DNA of 64,000 nucleotides from Robiginitomaculum sp. (GCA_015485155.1 WFUF01000014.1:62001-126000); one strand, 5' to 3'. Numbered from the stretch's first letter, positions 52,845-62,562 are shown. Translations and numbers: made by a program. The notes: generated from the sequence alone by a model not told the origin.

Positions 52845-52865
52845 GTGCTACCTATGTGCTACCTG
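52845..52865. promoter_or_regulatory. Tandem GTGCTACCT arm-type repeats, right end
   Basis: The same pair of GTGCTACCT repeats as at 43267-43287, in the same orientation and with the same 11-base spacing, 47 bases from the right attachment repeat. The identity covers all 21 bases although the surroundings differ, which argues for selection as integrase-binding sites. Nearby TTACCTGA motifs may be weaker additional sites. Confidence 0.6.
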
Positions 52866-52911
52866 CAAAGAGTCTGCAAATCCGCAAAACCACCTAACCC
52901 ATTGAAATTAT

Positions 52912-52988
<77 letters not shown>

Positions 52989-53124
52989 AGATTTGCGGGG
53001 TATTCCTCGCATGTTGGCGCGGAACCTAGCCGATGGCGCGCGGACAGGCAACGGCTGGTATGCAAAAGCTTTCAAAAGAATTCATGGTTTTTGTAGTTGG
53101 TTTTGTCAGTGCCTTTACAAGTTC

Positions 53125-54132
53125 TTAGGCTTGTGCGCCCTCATTATTGGTAACATCTTTGGTTAGTTCTAAAAATACATCTTCTAAGTCCGGCTCTTTG
53201 GTTTGCAGATCATCAATCCTTATGCCACAGGCGCGAACCTTCTCGATCAGGCTGGCTACGCCTTGTGCTGCACTGTTATAGCGAATTATCAGTGCACCAT
53301 TTTCATTCAGATCAATATCCAGTTTTTGCAAGTCTTTCGGGATTTTCTGTAGTTTTTCCTGAGGTTGGATGATCAGGGTTTTTTGGTCTATTCGTCCCAA
53401 CAAGGACTCTTTGGCTTCGCAGGCCACTACCTCGCCATGGTTGATAATAGCAATTCTGTCGCATAGCTCCTGGGCCTCTTCGAGATAATGCGTGGTAAGA
53501 ACAATAGTCGCGCCACGAGAGTTCAACTCCCTTACATAGTCCCAAAGTTGCCGCCGCAGATCAATATCAACACCAGCGGTTGGTTCATCGAGCACCAATA
53601 CCGGCGGACTATGAACCAGCGCCTTGGCAATCAATAATCTGCGTTTCATGCCGCCTGATAGCGTCCGTACATAGGCTTTGGCTTTATCCTGCAGGCCTAC
53701 TGCCTGCAATATTTCTTTGGTACGGCGTTGTGACTTTGGCACCCCGTAAAATCCGGCCTGATATTCCACGCTCTCAATAGGCGTGAAAAACGGATCCATG
53801 TTGATCTCCTGTGGCACTACGCCGATGGCAGCCCGAGCCTGGCGAGGATTGTCATCAATATCAACCCCCCATATTTCAGCGCGACCAGCAGTTTTTTTCA
53901 CAAGGCCGGCAAAAATATTTATCAATGTCGATTTTCCGGCACCATTGGGGCCGAGCAGTCCAAAAATCGAGCCTACCGGGATATCCAGATCAACTCCCTT
54001 TAGAGCGTGTTTTGAAGTCAGCCCCTTCTGCGCCGGATATGTTTTTTCCAAACTAAATGCGCGCAAGGCAAATTCTGGTTGGGACGGGCTGGAATTTGAC
54101 AATTTAGACTCCTGAAGGCTGACAACCTGCAT
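53125..54132 (-). CDS. ABC-2 type transporter ATP-binding protein, YadG-like
   Basis: A 335-residue ABC ATPase. Walker A is LLGPNGAGKST, the signature LSGGMKRRLLIAKAL, Walker B VLVLDEPTAGVD and the H-loop TTHYLEEAQ. The C-terminal extension (about 240-320) is usual for ABC-2 multidrug/lipid exporters. No permease gene is adjacent on either side, so its membrane partner (YadH-like) must be encoded elsewhere. It is divergent from a small zinc-ribbon gene. Confidence 0.9.
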   Translation of the reverse strand: MQVVSLQESKLSNSSPSQPEFALRAFSLEKTYPAQKGLTSKHALKGVDLDIPVGSIFGLLGPNGAGKSTLINIFAGLVKKTAGRAEIWGVDIDDNPRQARAAIGVVPQEINMDPFFTPIESVEYQAGFYGVPKSQRRTKEILQAVGLQDKAKAYVRTLSGGMKRRLLIAKALVHSPPVLVLDEPTAGVDIDLRRQLWDYVRELNSRGATIVLTTHYLEEAQELCDRIAIINHGEVVACEAKESLLGRIDQKTLIIQPQEKLQKIPKDLQKLDIDLNENGALIIRYNSAAQGVASLIEKVRACGIRIDDLQTKEPDLEDVFLELTKDVTNNEGAQA

Positions 54133-54199
54133 TGACCAACAGGTTTTGATGCATAACTATGCGCAATGAACTTCATTCACAAGCACACAGGCTGGATTT

Positions 54200-54394
54200 A
54201 TGAACAATACCCAAAACTACCCGCGCGGCGCGTCGCTGGACGAATTGGTAGAAACCACACGAGTCTCATGTGCCGGCAATGGTATATCCGGTCACCCCAA
54301 AGTCTATTATGACCTGAACGAAGATGGCGAAGCCTGGTGCTTTTATTGCTCCAAGCACTTTATTCTAAAAGGCTCATCTGCTGATAACAGTTGA
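54200..54394 (+). CDS. Zinc-finger domain protein (NDUFS6-like)
   Basis: A 64-residue protein with the zinc-ribbon of the complex I subunit NDUFS6 family: Cys24 and His32 (VSCAGNGISGHPKVYY) and Cys47/Cys50 (WCFYCSKHF). In mitochondria this subunit stabilises the matrix arm of NADH dehydrogenase; alphaproteobacterial versions copurify with complex I. It sits between an ABC ATPase (divergent) and polA, 131 bases upstream of the latter. Confidence 0.85.
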   Translation: MNNTQNYPRGASLDELVETTRVSCAGNGISGHPKVYYDLNEDGEAWCFYCSKHFILKGSSADNS

Positions 54395-54525
54395 TGCAGG
54401 TGTATTTTGTTAGGTCAGTTAAATATCCGATGTAAATTGCTGCTGGCTGCAATTGTTTAAGCCTTGCCTAACAAAAAACAGCTGCGCACAATCTAATGCT
54501 CTAGAACCAGCAAGGCTGTATATCC

Positions 54526-57306
54526 ATGTCGATCACCCGCTCGCTTAATGCCGATAGTCACCTTATTCTTGTTGATGGATCAGCCTATATCTTTCGGGCC
54601 TATCATGCCTTGCCACCCTTGACCCGCAAATCCGATGGCGCCCCGGTTGGGGCTGTTGCCGGATTTTGCAATATGTTGTGGAAACTGACCGAGGAAACTA
54701 AAGACGAAGGGCGGGCAACACATTTTGCAGTGGTCTTTGATGCCAAGGGCAAGACTTTCCGCAATGAAATTTATGAAGAATACAAAGCACACCGCCCCCC
54801 GGCGCCAGAAGATCTGGTGCCGCAATTTGCCATGGTTCGCAGTGCCGCCAGTGCATTTGGGTTGGCCAGTATTGAAGAGCCGGGCTTTGAAGCTGATGAT
54901 TTGATCGCCACTTATGCGACACAGGCGGAAAAACTTGGCGCAACAGTGACTATTATTTCTTCGGACAAGGATCTTATGCAATTGGTCAGTGACAAGATAC
55001 ACATGCTTGATCCGATGAAAAACAGCCTGATTGAGGCCGAGCAGGTTAGGGCTAAATTTGGCGTTGGCCCTGATCGGGTTGTTGATGTGCAGGCTTTGGC
55101 CGGGGACAGCGCCGATAATATTCCAGGTGTCCCCGGTATCGGGGTAAAAACCGCTGCTGCCTTGGTACAGGAATTTGGTGATCTGGAAGGTATTTTGCAA
55201 AATGCACATACCATTAAGCAAAATAAGCGCCGTGAGAACTTAATTGAATTTGCCGATCAGGCCAGGCTTAGTCTGAAGCTGGTTACTTTGTGCAAAGACG
55301 CGCCCATGTCTGAACCGCTTGAGGACTTGGGTCACAATGATGTGCAAAGCGATGCTTTATTATCATTTCTGGGCGAAATGGAGTTTTCAACACTGACCAA
55401 CCGGGTGCGCAGGGCTTTTAATGCGCCCGCAGACCCGGACGATTTTGAAGACCTTTCCGTTCCGGTAATTTCAGATGAGAATTATGTTTGTATTACGAAC
55501 ATGCCAGACTTGCAGGACTGGATTGTCCGTGCAGAAAAAGCGCAAATAGTTGCCATTGATACGGAAACCGATCGACTTTCGAGCACTCATTCCAAATTGG
55601 TAGGCATTTCACTGTGTTACGCCTCCGGATATGCCTGTTATATTCCGGTTGGGCATACCGGTTCCGGCGACCTGATGGCAGAGATTCCGGAACAATTGGA
55701 CATTGATGAAGTAATTGCTGCATTGCGCCCGCTGCTTACCGATGCCAGCGTGCTTAAAATCGGGCAAAATTTCAAATATGACTTAGGGGTGTTGCATCGC
55801 TATGGTATTGATGTCAGTCCGTTTGATGACACCATGTTACTTTCTTATGCGCTTGATGGCGGCAAACACAGGCACGGCATGGATGCGCTTTCTGATCATT
55901 ATTTTAAGCATAAACCAATTCCGTTTAAGCAGATCTGCGGAACAGGAAAGTCCGAAATAAGTTTTGCGCAGGTTGATCTGGAGTCCGCAACCAGATACGC
56001 CGCGGAAGATGCTGATATTACCTTGAGATTGTGGAAGATATTAAAGCCGCGTCTGGCTCGTGAACAAATGACAAGTGTTTACGAGGTGCTGGAGCGGCCA
56101 ATGCCGCAAATATTATCGACGATGGAGCTGGCTGGCATCAAGGTTGATCGGGCTGAACTGTCTCGATTGTCGCAAAAATTTGCACAAAAAATGGCCGAAT
56201 TTGAGGATACAGCCACCAGCATGGCGGGCCGCAGCTTTAATCTGGCATCCCCAAAACAATTAGGGGAAATCCTGTTCGATGAAATGCAATTGCCAGGCGG
56301 CAAAAAAACTAAAACCGGAGCTTGGAAAACTGATGCTAAGGTCTTGGAACAACTGGCCGCAGAGGGACAGGAACTGCCGCAGATAATTTTGGGTTGGCGG
56401 CAATTGCAAAAACTCAAAAGCACTTATACAGATGCGCTGGGCAAGGCTGCTGATTCTGAGACCTCCCGGGTGCATACGTCGTTCTTACTGGCGGCAACCA
56501 CTACCGGCAGGTTGGCTTCTTCAGACCCTAATTTGATGAATATTCCGATCCGAACCGAAGAGGGGCGCAAAATCCGGGCGGCCTTTGTTCCTGAAGCTGG
56601 AAATTTACTGCTTAGTGCTGATTACAGTCAGATCGAGCTTAGGGTTCTGGCTCATATCGCAGATGTACCGGATTTGCGCCAGGCCTTTGCTGATGGGCTG
56701 GATATTCATGCCATGACAGCCTCGGAGATGTTTGGCGTGCCAATAGCAGATATGGACCCAAACACAAGAAGGCAGGCCAAGGCCATTAATTTTGGAATTA
56801 TTTACGGGATTTCAGCCTTTGGGCTGGCTGTGCAATTGGGTATTTCGCGCACTGAGGCTGCCGATTATATCAAGGCTTATTTTGAAAAGTTTCCCGGCAT
56901 AAAGGACTATATGGAAGCAACAAAGGAAATGGCCCGGCAACAAGGCTATGTCACGACCTTGTTCGGGCGCAAATGCTGGTGCCAGCAGATTAACGACAAA
57001 AATCCGATGAGCCGGAGTTTTGCGGAGCGACAGGCCATCAATGCCCCGATTCAGGGCACCGCGGCTGATATTATGCGCCGGGCGATGATAAAAATGCCAA
57101 CAGCATTAAAGCGCGCTGCTTTGGATGCAAAAATGTTATTACAGGTTCATGATGAACTGGTGTTTGAGGTGGCTGAAGACAGAGCCGATGAACTTGCGGC
57201 TTTGGCTGGAGATGTGATGCAAAATGCCTGCGCCCCGGCCCTGAAACTTTCGGTGCCTTTAGTTGTAGATAGTGGTGCCGGCCCTAATTGGGACGTGGCT
57301 CATTAG
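54526..57306 (+). CDS. polA: DNA polymerase I
   Basis: A 926-residue family A polymerase for gap filling and Okazaki fragment maturation. The 5' nuclease domain (about 1-290) has ILVDGSAYIFRAYHA and DKDLMQLV. The 3'-5' exonuclease is intact, with AIDTETDRL, GQNFKYDLGVL and YAAEDADITLRLW. The polymerase has motif A SADYSQIELRVLAH, motif B RRQAKAINFGIIYG and motif C LLQVHDELVFEV (His875, Asp876). It is monocistronic; the dispersed boxA element begins about 90 bases after its stop. Confidence 0.97.
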   Translation: MSITRSLNADSHLILVDGSAYIFRAYHALPPLTRKSDGAPVGAVAGFCNMLWKLTEETKDEGRATHFAVVFDAKGKTFRNEIYEEYKAHRPPAPEDLVPQFAMVRSAASAFGLASIEEPGFEADDLIATYATQAEKLGATVTIISSDKDLMQLVSDKIHMLDPMKNSLIEAEQVRAKFGVGPDRVVDVQALAGDSADNIPGVPGIGVKTAAALVQEFGDLEGILQNAHTIKQNKRRENLIEFADQARLSLKLVTLCKDAPMSEPLEDLGHNDVQSDALLSFLGEMEFSTLTNRVRRAFNAPADPDDFEDLSVPVISDENYVCITNMPDLQDWIVRAEKAQIVAIDTETDRLSSTHSKLVGISLCYASGYACYIPVGHTGSGDLMAEIPEQLDIDEVIAALRPLLTDASVLKIGQNFKYDLGVLHRYGIDVSPFDDTMLLSYALDGGKHRHGMDALSDHYFKHKPIPFKQICGTGKSEISFAQVDLESATRYAAEDADITLRLWKILKPRLAREQMTSVYEVLERPMPQILSTMELAGIKVDRAELSRLSQKFAQKMAEFEDTATSMAGRSFNLASPKQLGEILFDEMQLPGGKKTKTGAWKTDAKVLEQLAAEGQELPQIILGWRQLQKLKSTYTDALGKAADSETSRVHTSFLLAATTTGRLASSDPNLMNIPIRTEEGRKIRAAFVPEAGNLLLSADYSQIELRVLAHIADVPDLRQAFADGLDIHAMTASEMFGVPIADMDPNTRRQAKAINFGIIYGISAFGLAVQLGISRTEAADYIKAYFEKFPGIKDYMEATKEMARQQGYVTTLFGRKCWCQQINDKNPMSRSFAERQAINAPIQGTAADIMRRAMIKMPTALKRAALDAKMLLQVHDELVFEVAEDRADELAALAGDVMQNACAPALKLSVPLVVDSGAGPNWDVAH

Positions 57307-57395
57307 CAGCAGGTTTCCGATATGAATTTGATCCGTTAGGGTCTTCAATAATGCTCTTGCCTTCTGCCGAGTGCAGGACTGGACTTACGGCGCGT

Positions 57396-57964
57396 AAGTG
57401 ACGGTTGGGGTGAGGGTCAGTGACGAGGGCCACTATTAGGGCCACTATTAGGGTCACTGCAATTTTTCGCTGTCCCTTGAGTGATACTTGCGCCACCCTG
57501 TAATCATAACAAAACAGCACTTGTTGGTAATAGAGTGACCCTTAAATGACCCTTCTATATACTAACTGACCCTTGAGGGTCGGGGATAAGTGTAAAAGGC
57601 GCCCGCCAACCTTAAACCTGTTATAATGTAAGAGTTGGGGCAAAGCCCCTGACAAAACGCTCTTTGACAGGTAAATATTTCATAGCGTTTTCAGCAAAAC
57701 TGGAAACCGGTTTTGCGTATGATAAACGCGACAAAACAAAGGTTTAGAGCAACTTTACGGTGTTTTTAACCGGAAAGGCGCTCTATAATCCCAATAAAAC
57801 AAAAGGTTTTTGTGCGTCGCGTCGCTCGCACAGGCAAGATACAGCCAGCCATATGTTCATAGCTGGAACCAAGCCTTGCCCCGTGGACAAGATGGCAACA
57901 GGTTTTAAGGTCGCGTTAAAATTCAAAATGCCAAGGTTGCGCCACCTGCCATATCAGGTGGCGC
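57396..57964 (+). repeat. Dispersed boxA-containing element, copy B (interrupted)
   Basis: Second copy of the element at 7121-7480, same orientation. AGGG(T/C)CA heptamers repeat in tandem near 57414-57460 and opposing TGACCCT heptamers near 57537-57580. TATAAT lies at 57622-57627, GGGGC-AAA-GCCCC follows, and CGCTCTTTGACAGG (boxA-like) ends near 57671. The stretch from AACCTGTTATAATG to GTAAATATTT is about 66 bases with two differences from copy A. Homology stops at 57680, is interrupted for exactly 100 bases, and resumes at 57781. A 10-bp hairpin GCGCCACCTG/CAGGTGGCGC (57939-57964) closes the region. No conserved reading frame. Confidence 0.7.
57681..57780. repeat. 100-bp palindromic REP mosaic inserted in copy B
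   Basis: This segment is present in copy B but absent from copy A, where the flanks join directly. It consists of a REP-like palindrome (57685-57729: GCGTTT/AAACGC outer arms, GCAAAAC/GTTTTGC inner arms) and a second palindrome opening TTAGAGC (near 57753) that closes with GCTCTATAA across the right junction. Both halves resemble intergenic repeats found in Rhizobiales, which makes this a filled-site example of their spread. Confidence 0.65.
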
Positions 57965-58013
57965 TATTGGCGAAATGATCTGGAAGTATAAAATAGAGAT
58001 ATAGTCGCTAATT

Positions 58014-58178
58014 CTATGCGGCACGCTGTTCACGACGGATGCGGCGCTCTTTTCTGCGATCTGCCAGATGTGGACGCTTTGGTGATGGCCCACCAAGGTG
58101 TGGGTCATTGCTGTTGGATGGCACGAGAACCAGAGCATCAGATTGTGCTGGCCGGAAGAATAATTTGATGAATGACAT
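58014..58178 (-). CDS. Small basic protein, 54 residues
   Basis: The ATG at 58178 follows a near-perfect AAGGAGA at the right distance, the best translation signal among the small frames in this region. The product starts MSFIKLFFRPAQSDALVLV, continues with a polar stretch (SNSNDPHLGG) and ends in a run rich in Arg (DRRKERRIRREQRAA). No family is recognised; the basic tail suggests nucleic-acid or membrane contact. It is flanked by the boxA element and the divergent aminopeptidase gene. Confidence 0.6.
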   Translation of the reverse strand: MSFIKLFFRPAQSDALVLVPSNSNDPHLGGPSPKRPHLADRRKERRIRREQRAA

Positions 58179-58350
58179 GGGGAGTCTCCTTTTTGTTTTT
58201 GTTTGGTCTTTCGACTTTATGAGCCTCATATGGGCTATGACCGATGATTGTAAAAGAACCAAAGCATCAGGCATGATATGCATTTTTGCATAGGTTAATT
58301 TTGCTGATCAGATGGTTGCCAGCTTTGGATGTTCAGCCTAGGCTGTTTCC

Positions 58351-60174
58351 ATGATACAGAACTTTGAAGTCACTGGCGGGCCGCATATTGGCCGGGCTAA
58401 TTTGCCGCTTTTGCGTGCCCGTTTGGCTGAGTTGCAGCTTGATGGATTGATTGTTCCACACGAGGACGAATATCAAAACGAATATCTTCCGGCCAATGCA
58501 GACCGGCTGGGCTGGGTGAGCGGATTTACCGGCTCTGCAGGTGCCGCCATAATTATGAGTGACCGGGCAGTTATGTTCAGCGATGGGCGTTATACCTTGC
58601 AGGTCCGGGCCCAGGTGGACGGCGATTTGTATGAATTTGCCGATCTGCTTGATCCAGGTGTTGCTGGCTGGATTGCGACACAGGCCAGAAACGGCGAGCG
58701 CATAGGCTATGATCCGCGTCTGGTTAGTCCTGATAATCTTGCGCGCTGGCAGCAGGCTGCAGAGCTCTCTGGTGCTTGTTTGCTGGCTTTGACAAGCAAT
58801 CCGGTTGATGAGGTGTGGAGGGGCCGCCCCAAGGCCCCTGCAGCCTTGATTCATCCGCACCCAATTGAATTTGCCGGTGTATCGCATGGCAGCAAAATCG
58901 CCGCGATTGCCAGTGAATTGCAGGAACAGGGTGTGGACGCCACCTTGATTACGGCTCCTTCCAGCATTGCCTGGTTGTTTAATATTCGCGGGGGCGATGT
59001 GGCCTGTTCGCCTTTGCCGCTATCCACGGCAATGGTACATAAAGACGGCACCGCCTGCCTGTTTGTCAATGAAGCAAAACTTACTGATGAAACTCGAATG
59101 CATTTGGGAAATTCCATAAAAATCAAACCTGAATCCGCAATAGAGGCAAGCATATCCTCCCTAAAGGGCTCGGCTTTACGAATTGACCCGGCATCGGCAT
59201 CGGCATGGTATTTTGAAACTGCTGCCAGTTCAGGTGTGAGAGTCGTAAGGGCGCAGGATCCATGCCTGATCCCCAAGGCGTGCAAGAATGAGGTCGAGAT
59301 TGAAGGTGCGCGCATTGCTCATCGTCGCGATGGCCTAGCTCTTGTGCGGTTTTTGCACTGGTTATCGAGCGATTCAGTGCAAAATGGCGCTGTTGACGAA
59401 ATTACCGCTGCCAGCAAGCTGGAGAGTTTTAGAACGGTTGCGCCAGAACTAAAAGACATTTCATTTGAGTCCATTTCCGGTGCCGGGCCTAATGGCGCTA
59501 TCGTGCATTACAGGGTCAACACCAATACTAATTTAACATTGGAGCCGGGCTCATTGTTCCTAATTGATAGTGGCGGCCAATACTTAGAGGGCACTACTGA
59601 TGTGACCAGAACTGTGGCTATCGGCAAGCCTGATGATGAAATGCGGGATTGTTTCACCCGGGTGTTAAAGGGACATATTGCATTGTCCAGAGTAAGGTTC
59701 CCGGCCGGCACCACGGGCACCCATCTTGATGCTCTGGCCCGTATGTATCTGTGGGAGGCTGGTCTTGATTATGATCATGGCACCGGCCATGGTGTTGGCT
59801 CATACCTTGGGGTGCATGAAGGGCCGCAAGGCATTACCCGGGGCTGGAACAGCACGGAATTACGGGCCGGAATGATTGTCTCCAATGAGCCAGGCTTTTA
59901 CAAGCAGGGTGCATTTGGCATCCGTATCGAGAATTTGCAGGTGGTTACTGCTGCTGCGCAAATTGAGGGAGGAGAGCGCCCAATGCTTGGCTTTGAAAGC
60001 TTAACATTAGCTCCCATTGATCTTTGCCTGATTAAGCCGGAATTGCTAAGTCCAGTGGAAACCAAATGGCTTGATGACTATCACAAACAAGTGCGTGAGA
60101 CGCATATGCCACATTTATCCGGTGAAACCGCCAATTGGCTGCAACAGGCTACCCGAAAAATCAGTGAAATATAA
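58351..60174 (+). CDS. Xaa-Pro aminopeptidase, M24B family (long form)
   Basis: A 607-residue aminopeptidase P of the eukaryote-like three-domain type: two creatinase-like N-terminal domains (to about 300) and the pita-bread catalytic domain. Metal ligands are visible in order: Asp in GTTDVTRT, His in HGTGHGVGSYLGVHEGP, Glu in SNEPGFY and Glu in IRIENLQVV. It removes N-terminal residues preceding proline, using Mn or Zn, in the cytoplasm. It is convergent with nrdA, 37 bases away. Confidence 0.93.
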   Translation: MIQNFEVTGGPHIGRANLPLLRARLAELQLDGLIVPHEDEYQNEYLPANADRLGWVSGFTGSAGAAIIMSDRAVMFSDGRYTLQVRAQVDGDLYEFADLLDPGVAGWIATQARNGERIGYDPRLVSPDNLARWQQAAELSGACLLALTSNPVDEVWRGRPKAPAALIHPHPIEFAGVSHGSKIAAIASELQEQGVDATLITAPSSIAWLFNIRGGDVACSPLPLSTAMVHKDGTACLFVNEAKLTDETRMHLGNSIKIKPESAIEASISSLKGSALRIDPASASAWYFETAASSGVRVVRAQDPCLIPKACKNEVEIEGARIAHRRDGLALVRFLHWLSSDSVQNGAVDEITAASKLESFRTVAPELKDISFESISGAGPNGAIVHYRVNTNTNLTLEPGSLFLIDSGGQYLEGTTDVTRTVAIGKPDDEMRDCFTRVLKGHIALSRVRFPAGTTGTHLDALARMYLWEAGLDYDHGTGHGVGSYLGVHEGPQGITRGWNSTELRAGMIVSNEPGFYKQGAFGIRIENLQVVTAAAQIEGGERPMLGFESLTLAPIDLCLIKPELLSPVETKWLDDYHKQVRETHMPHLSGETANWLQQATRKISEI

Positions 60175-60211
60175 TTCCGGTTCATTTTGAAGCTAAATAC
60201 TACAGCCGGGC

Positions 60212-62128
60212 TTACTGACAGGCCAGGCATTCCTCATAATCAGTGACGGCAGCCTCGCCCATGGCGCTTTGTGCTTCCAGATTACTATTGGCAAAAGCTG
60301 CTCTTTGTATGGATTTTGAACGGCAATAATAAAGTGATTTCACGCCATTTTTCCATGCTGTCCAATGTAACATGTGTAAATCCCATTTGCTAACATCGCC
60401 AGCCAGAAACAGGTTCACCGATTGCGACTGACAAATCAGCTTAGCCCTGTCTCCAGCATGTTCGACCACCCAGCGCTGATCCAGCTCGAACGCTGTTTTG
60501 AACAGGTCTTTTTCATGCTGATCCAGTTCTTCAAGATGCTGCACCGAGCCTTCATGTTCAATGATCGATGTCCAGACGCTATCGGTATTTAGCCCCTTTG
60601 ATTGCAGTAATTCCTGTAAAACCTGGTTTTTGACCGTAAACGAGCCGGACAGGGTCTTGTGAGTGTAGATATTGGCAGGAATTGGCTCAATACCGGCAGA
60701 AGTTCCCCCGCAAATGATTGAAATTGAGGCAGTAGGAGCAACGGCCATCTTGTGGGAAAACCGTGCCATCAATCCGGCATCAGCCGCGTCAGGGCACGCA
60801 CCTCGCTCTTCGGCCAGAAGATGAGAGGCCGCATCGGCAGCCCGGCGCATATGCTTGAAAATCTGCAAATTCCATGATTTGGCCAGACCGGATTCAAAGG
60901 CAACATTTTGTTGTTGCAAAAAGGTGTGGAAACCCATCAGGCCAAGACCTACCGAGCGCTCACGGATTGCTGAGTATTTGGCCTTTTTCATCGCCTCAGG
61001 GGCGTTGTCGATAAAGCTTTGCAAGATATTGTCCAAAAACCGGTAAACATCCTCAATCACCCGTTTATCGTCACGCCATTCAAGGAATTTTTCCGCATTC
61101 ATTGAGGACAGGCAGCATACGGCAGTGCGCTCTTTGTCCAGATGATCCGGCCCGGTATGCAACATGATCTCGGCACACAAGTTTGACTGTTTTACCGACA
61201 GGCCAAGCTCGCGCTGATGCTTGGGCATTGCCTTGTTTACCGTATCGGAAAACACAATATACGGCTCGCCAGTCTGGATGCGCAATTCCAGGATCTTCTG
61301 CCACAAGGCACGAGCATCAACCTTACGCAATGGCTCATTGGTTTTGGGGCTGCGCAGTGCAAAGCTCTCGCCATTTTGCACGGCCAGCATAAATTCATCA
61401 GAAATATTGATGCCATGATGCAGGTTCAGGCTTTTGCGGTTAAAGTCACCAGATGGTTTGCGAATTTCAAGAAACTCTTCGATTTCCGGGTGATGAATGT
61501 CCAGATAAACCGCCGCCGATCCCCGGCGCAGCGATCCCTGGGAAATAGCAAGGGTCAGGCTATCCATAACCCGCACAAATGGAATAATCCCGGCTGTTTC
61601 CCCCTTGTCGCCAACTTTTTCACCAATTGAGCGCACCCGCCCCCAATAAGTGCCAATACCGCCACCATTAGAGGCAAGCCAGACATTCTCATTCCAGGTG
61701 TCAACAATATCATCCAGCGAATCGCCTACTGAATTTAGGAAACATGAAATCGGCAGGCCTCGCTTAGCGCCGCCATTTGACAATACTGGCGTTGCCGGCA
61801 TGAACCACAGCTTTGACATATAGTCATAAAGGCGCTGGGCATGTTCCTGATCATCGGCATAGGCGGTGGCAACACGGGCGAACATATCCTGATAGCTTTC
61901 ACCAGGCAGCAAATAGCGATCTTTTAACGTGGCTTTGCCAAAATCAGTCAATAAATCATCGCGAGAACGATCAATCCTAACTCCTGATATCACCTTTAGG
62001 TCAGGAGAATTAGATGCCCCATCCGCAAGGCCCAGCCGGGCTGTAACTGATGAAGCGTCAGTTGACTGCTCATGCTGCTTGGCAGTTGATGAGCGAGCGC
62101 TGGACGGATTTACTGAACCATGTGCCAT
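60212..62128 (-). CDS. nrdA: Ribonucleoside-diphosphate reductase, large subunit
   Basis: A 638-residue class I RNR catalytic subunit. Active-site segments include PISCFLNSV (first redox Cys), KQSNLCAEI and TAVCCLSSM (radical and second redox Cys), SLYYCRS (tyrosine pair of the radical path) and the C-terminal shuttle cysteines in ECLACQ. It has no obvious N-terminal ATP-cone; the first 45 residues are low-complexity. nrdB is not in the window, unusual for class I genes, which are mostly nrdAB operons. An NrdR box lies in its 5' region. Confidence 0.93.
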   Translation of the reverse strand: MAHGSVNPSSARSSTAKQHEQSTDASSVTARLGLADGASNSPDLKVISGVRIDRSRDDLLTDFGKATLKDRYLLPGESYQDMFARVATAYADDQEHAQRLYDYMSKLWFMPATPVLSNGGAKRGLPISCFLNSVGDSLDDIVDTWNENVWLASNGGGIGTYWGRVRSIGEKVGDKGETAGIIPFVRVMDSLTLAISQGSLRRGSAAVYLDIHHPEIEEFLEIRKPSGDFNRKSLNLHHGINISDEFMLAVQNGESFALRSPKTNEPLRKVDARALWQKILELRIQTGEPYIVFSDTVNKAMPKHQRELGLSVKQSNLCAEIMLHTGPDHLDKERTAVCCLSSMNAEKFLEWRDDKRVIEDVYRFLDNILQSFIDNAPEAMKKAKYSAIRERSVGLGLMGFHTFLQQQNVAFESGLAKSWNLQIFKHMRRAADAASHLLAEERGACPDAADAGLMARFSHKMAVAPTASISIICGGTSAGIEPIPANIYTHKTLSGSFTVKNQVLQELLQSKGLNTDSVWTSIIEHEGSVQHLEELDQHEKDLFKTAFELDQRWVVEHAGDRAKLICQSQSVNLFLAGDVSKWDLHMLHWTAWKNGVKSLYYCRSKSIQRAAFANSNLEAQSAMGEAAVTDYEECLACQ

Positions 62129-62248
62129 AAACTAAATTCCCCCAAAGTACCTCAAACACCGGCGCAACTTTCCCCGGGATCCGACAGCAAAACCATCGCA
62201 TCAATGTTGCTTATTAAAATAACTGCTTGTCGAAACTTTTCTCTTACG

Positions 62249-62264
62249 ACACTACATATAGTGT
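62249..62264 (-). promoter_or_regulatory. NrdR box upstream of nrdA
   Basis: ACACTACATATAGTGT at 62249-62264 matches the NrdR consensus ACAC(W)ATATAT(W)GTGT at 15 of 16 positions. A weaker partner (GGTCAATATCTGGGGG, 62281-62296, 9 of 16) lies 32 bases away, the usual three-turn spacing of NrdR box pairs. The sites are about 120 bases upstream of the nrdA start, in a 434-base gap. The remainder of that gap (62297-62562) is AT-rich, with an AAGCTTT dyad and nothing else recognised. Confidence 0.8.
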
Positions 62265-62562
62265 TTTGGTTCGCGCGCAGGGTCAATATCTGGGGGAGAA
62301 AAAAAATAATTTTCTTGTTAACAAGTGCCTAACGCACTGAAAATTCGTAAGCTTTTTTTAGTGATTTAATTTCCACAAAGCTTAAAAGCCAGCAAGTGAT
62401 TTTTCAGTTTCAAAACAGCCGCGCCGACAAATATTTACAATTTCCTTGCATTCCAACACTTTATCAAGCTGTAATCTGGCTTGCAGAATATATGCCTGTT
62501 AGATGACTGTGTTTGTGTAAAACCTGTGCTGGCAGTATTGCTGCAATTGGTGATTGTGCAGA

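Noticed and set aside
57760-57978. 72-residue frame after the REP insertion
   Set aside because: It begins inside the REP mosaic and runs through the boxA repeat remnant. The corresponding frame is not conserved in copy A.
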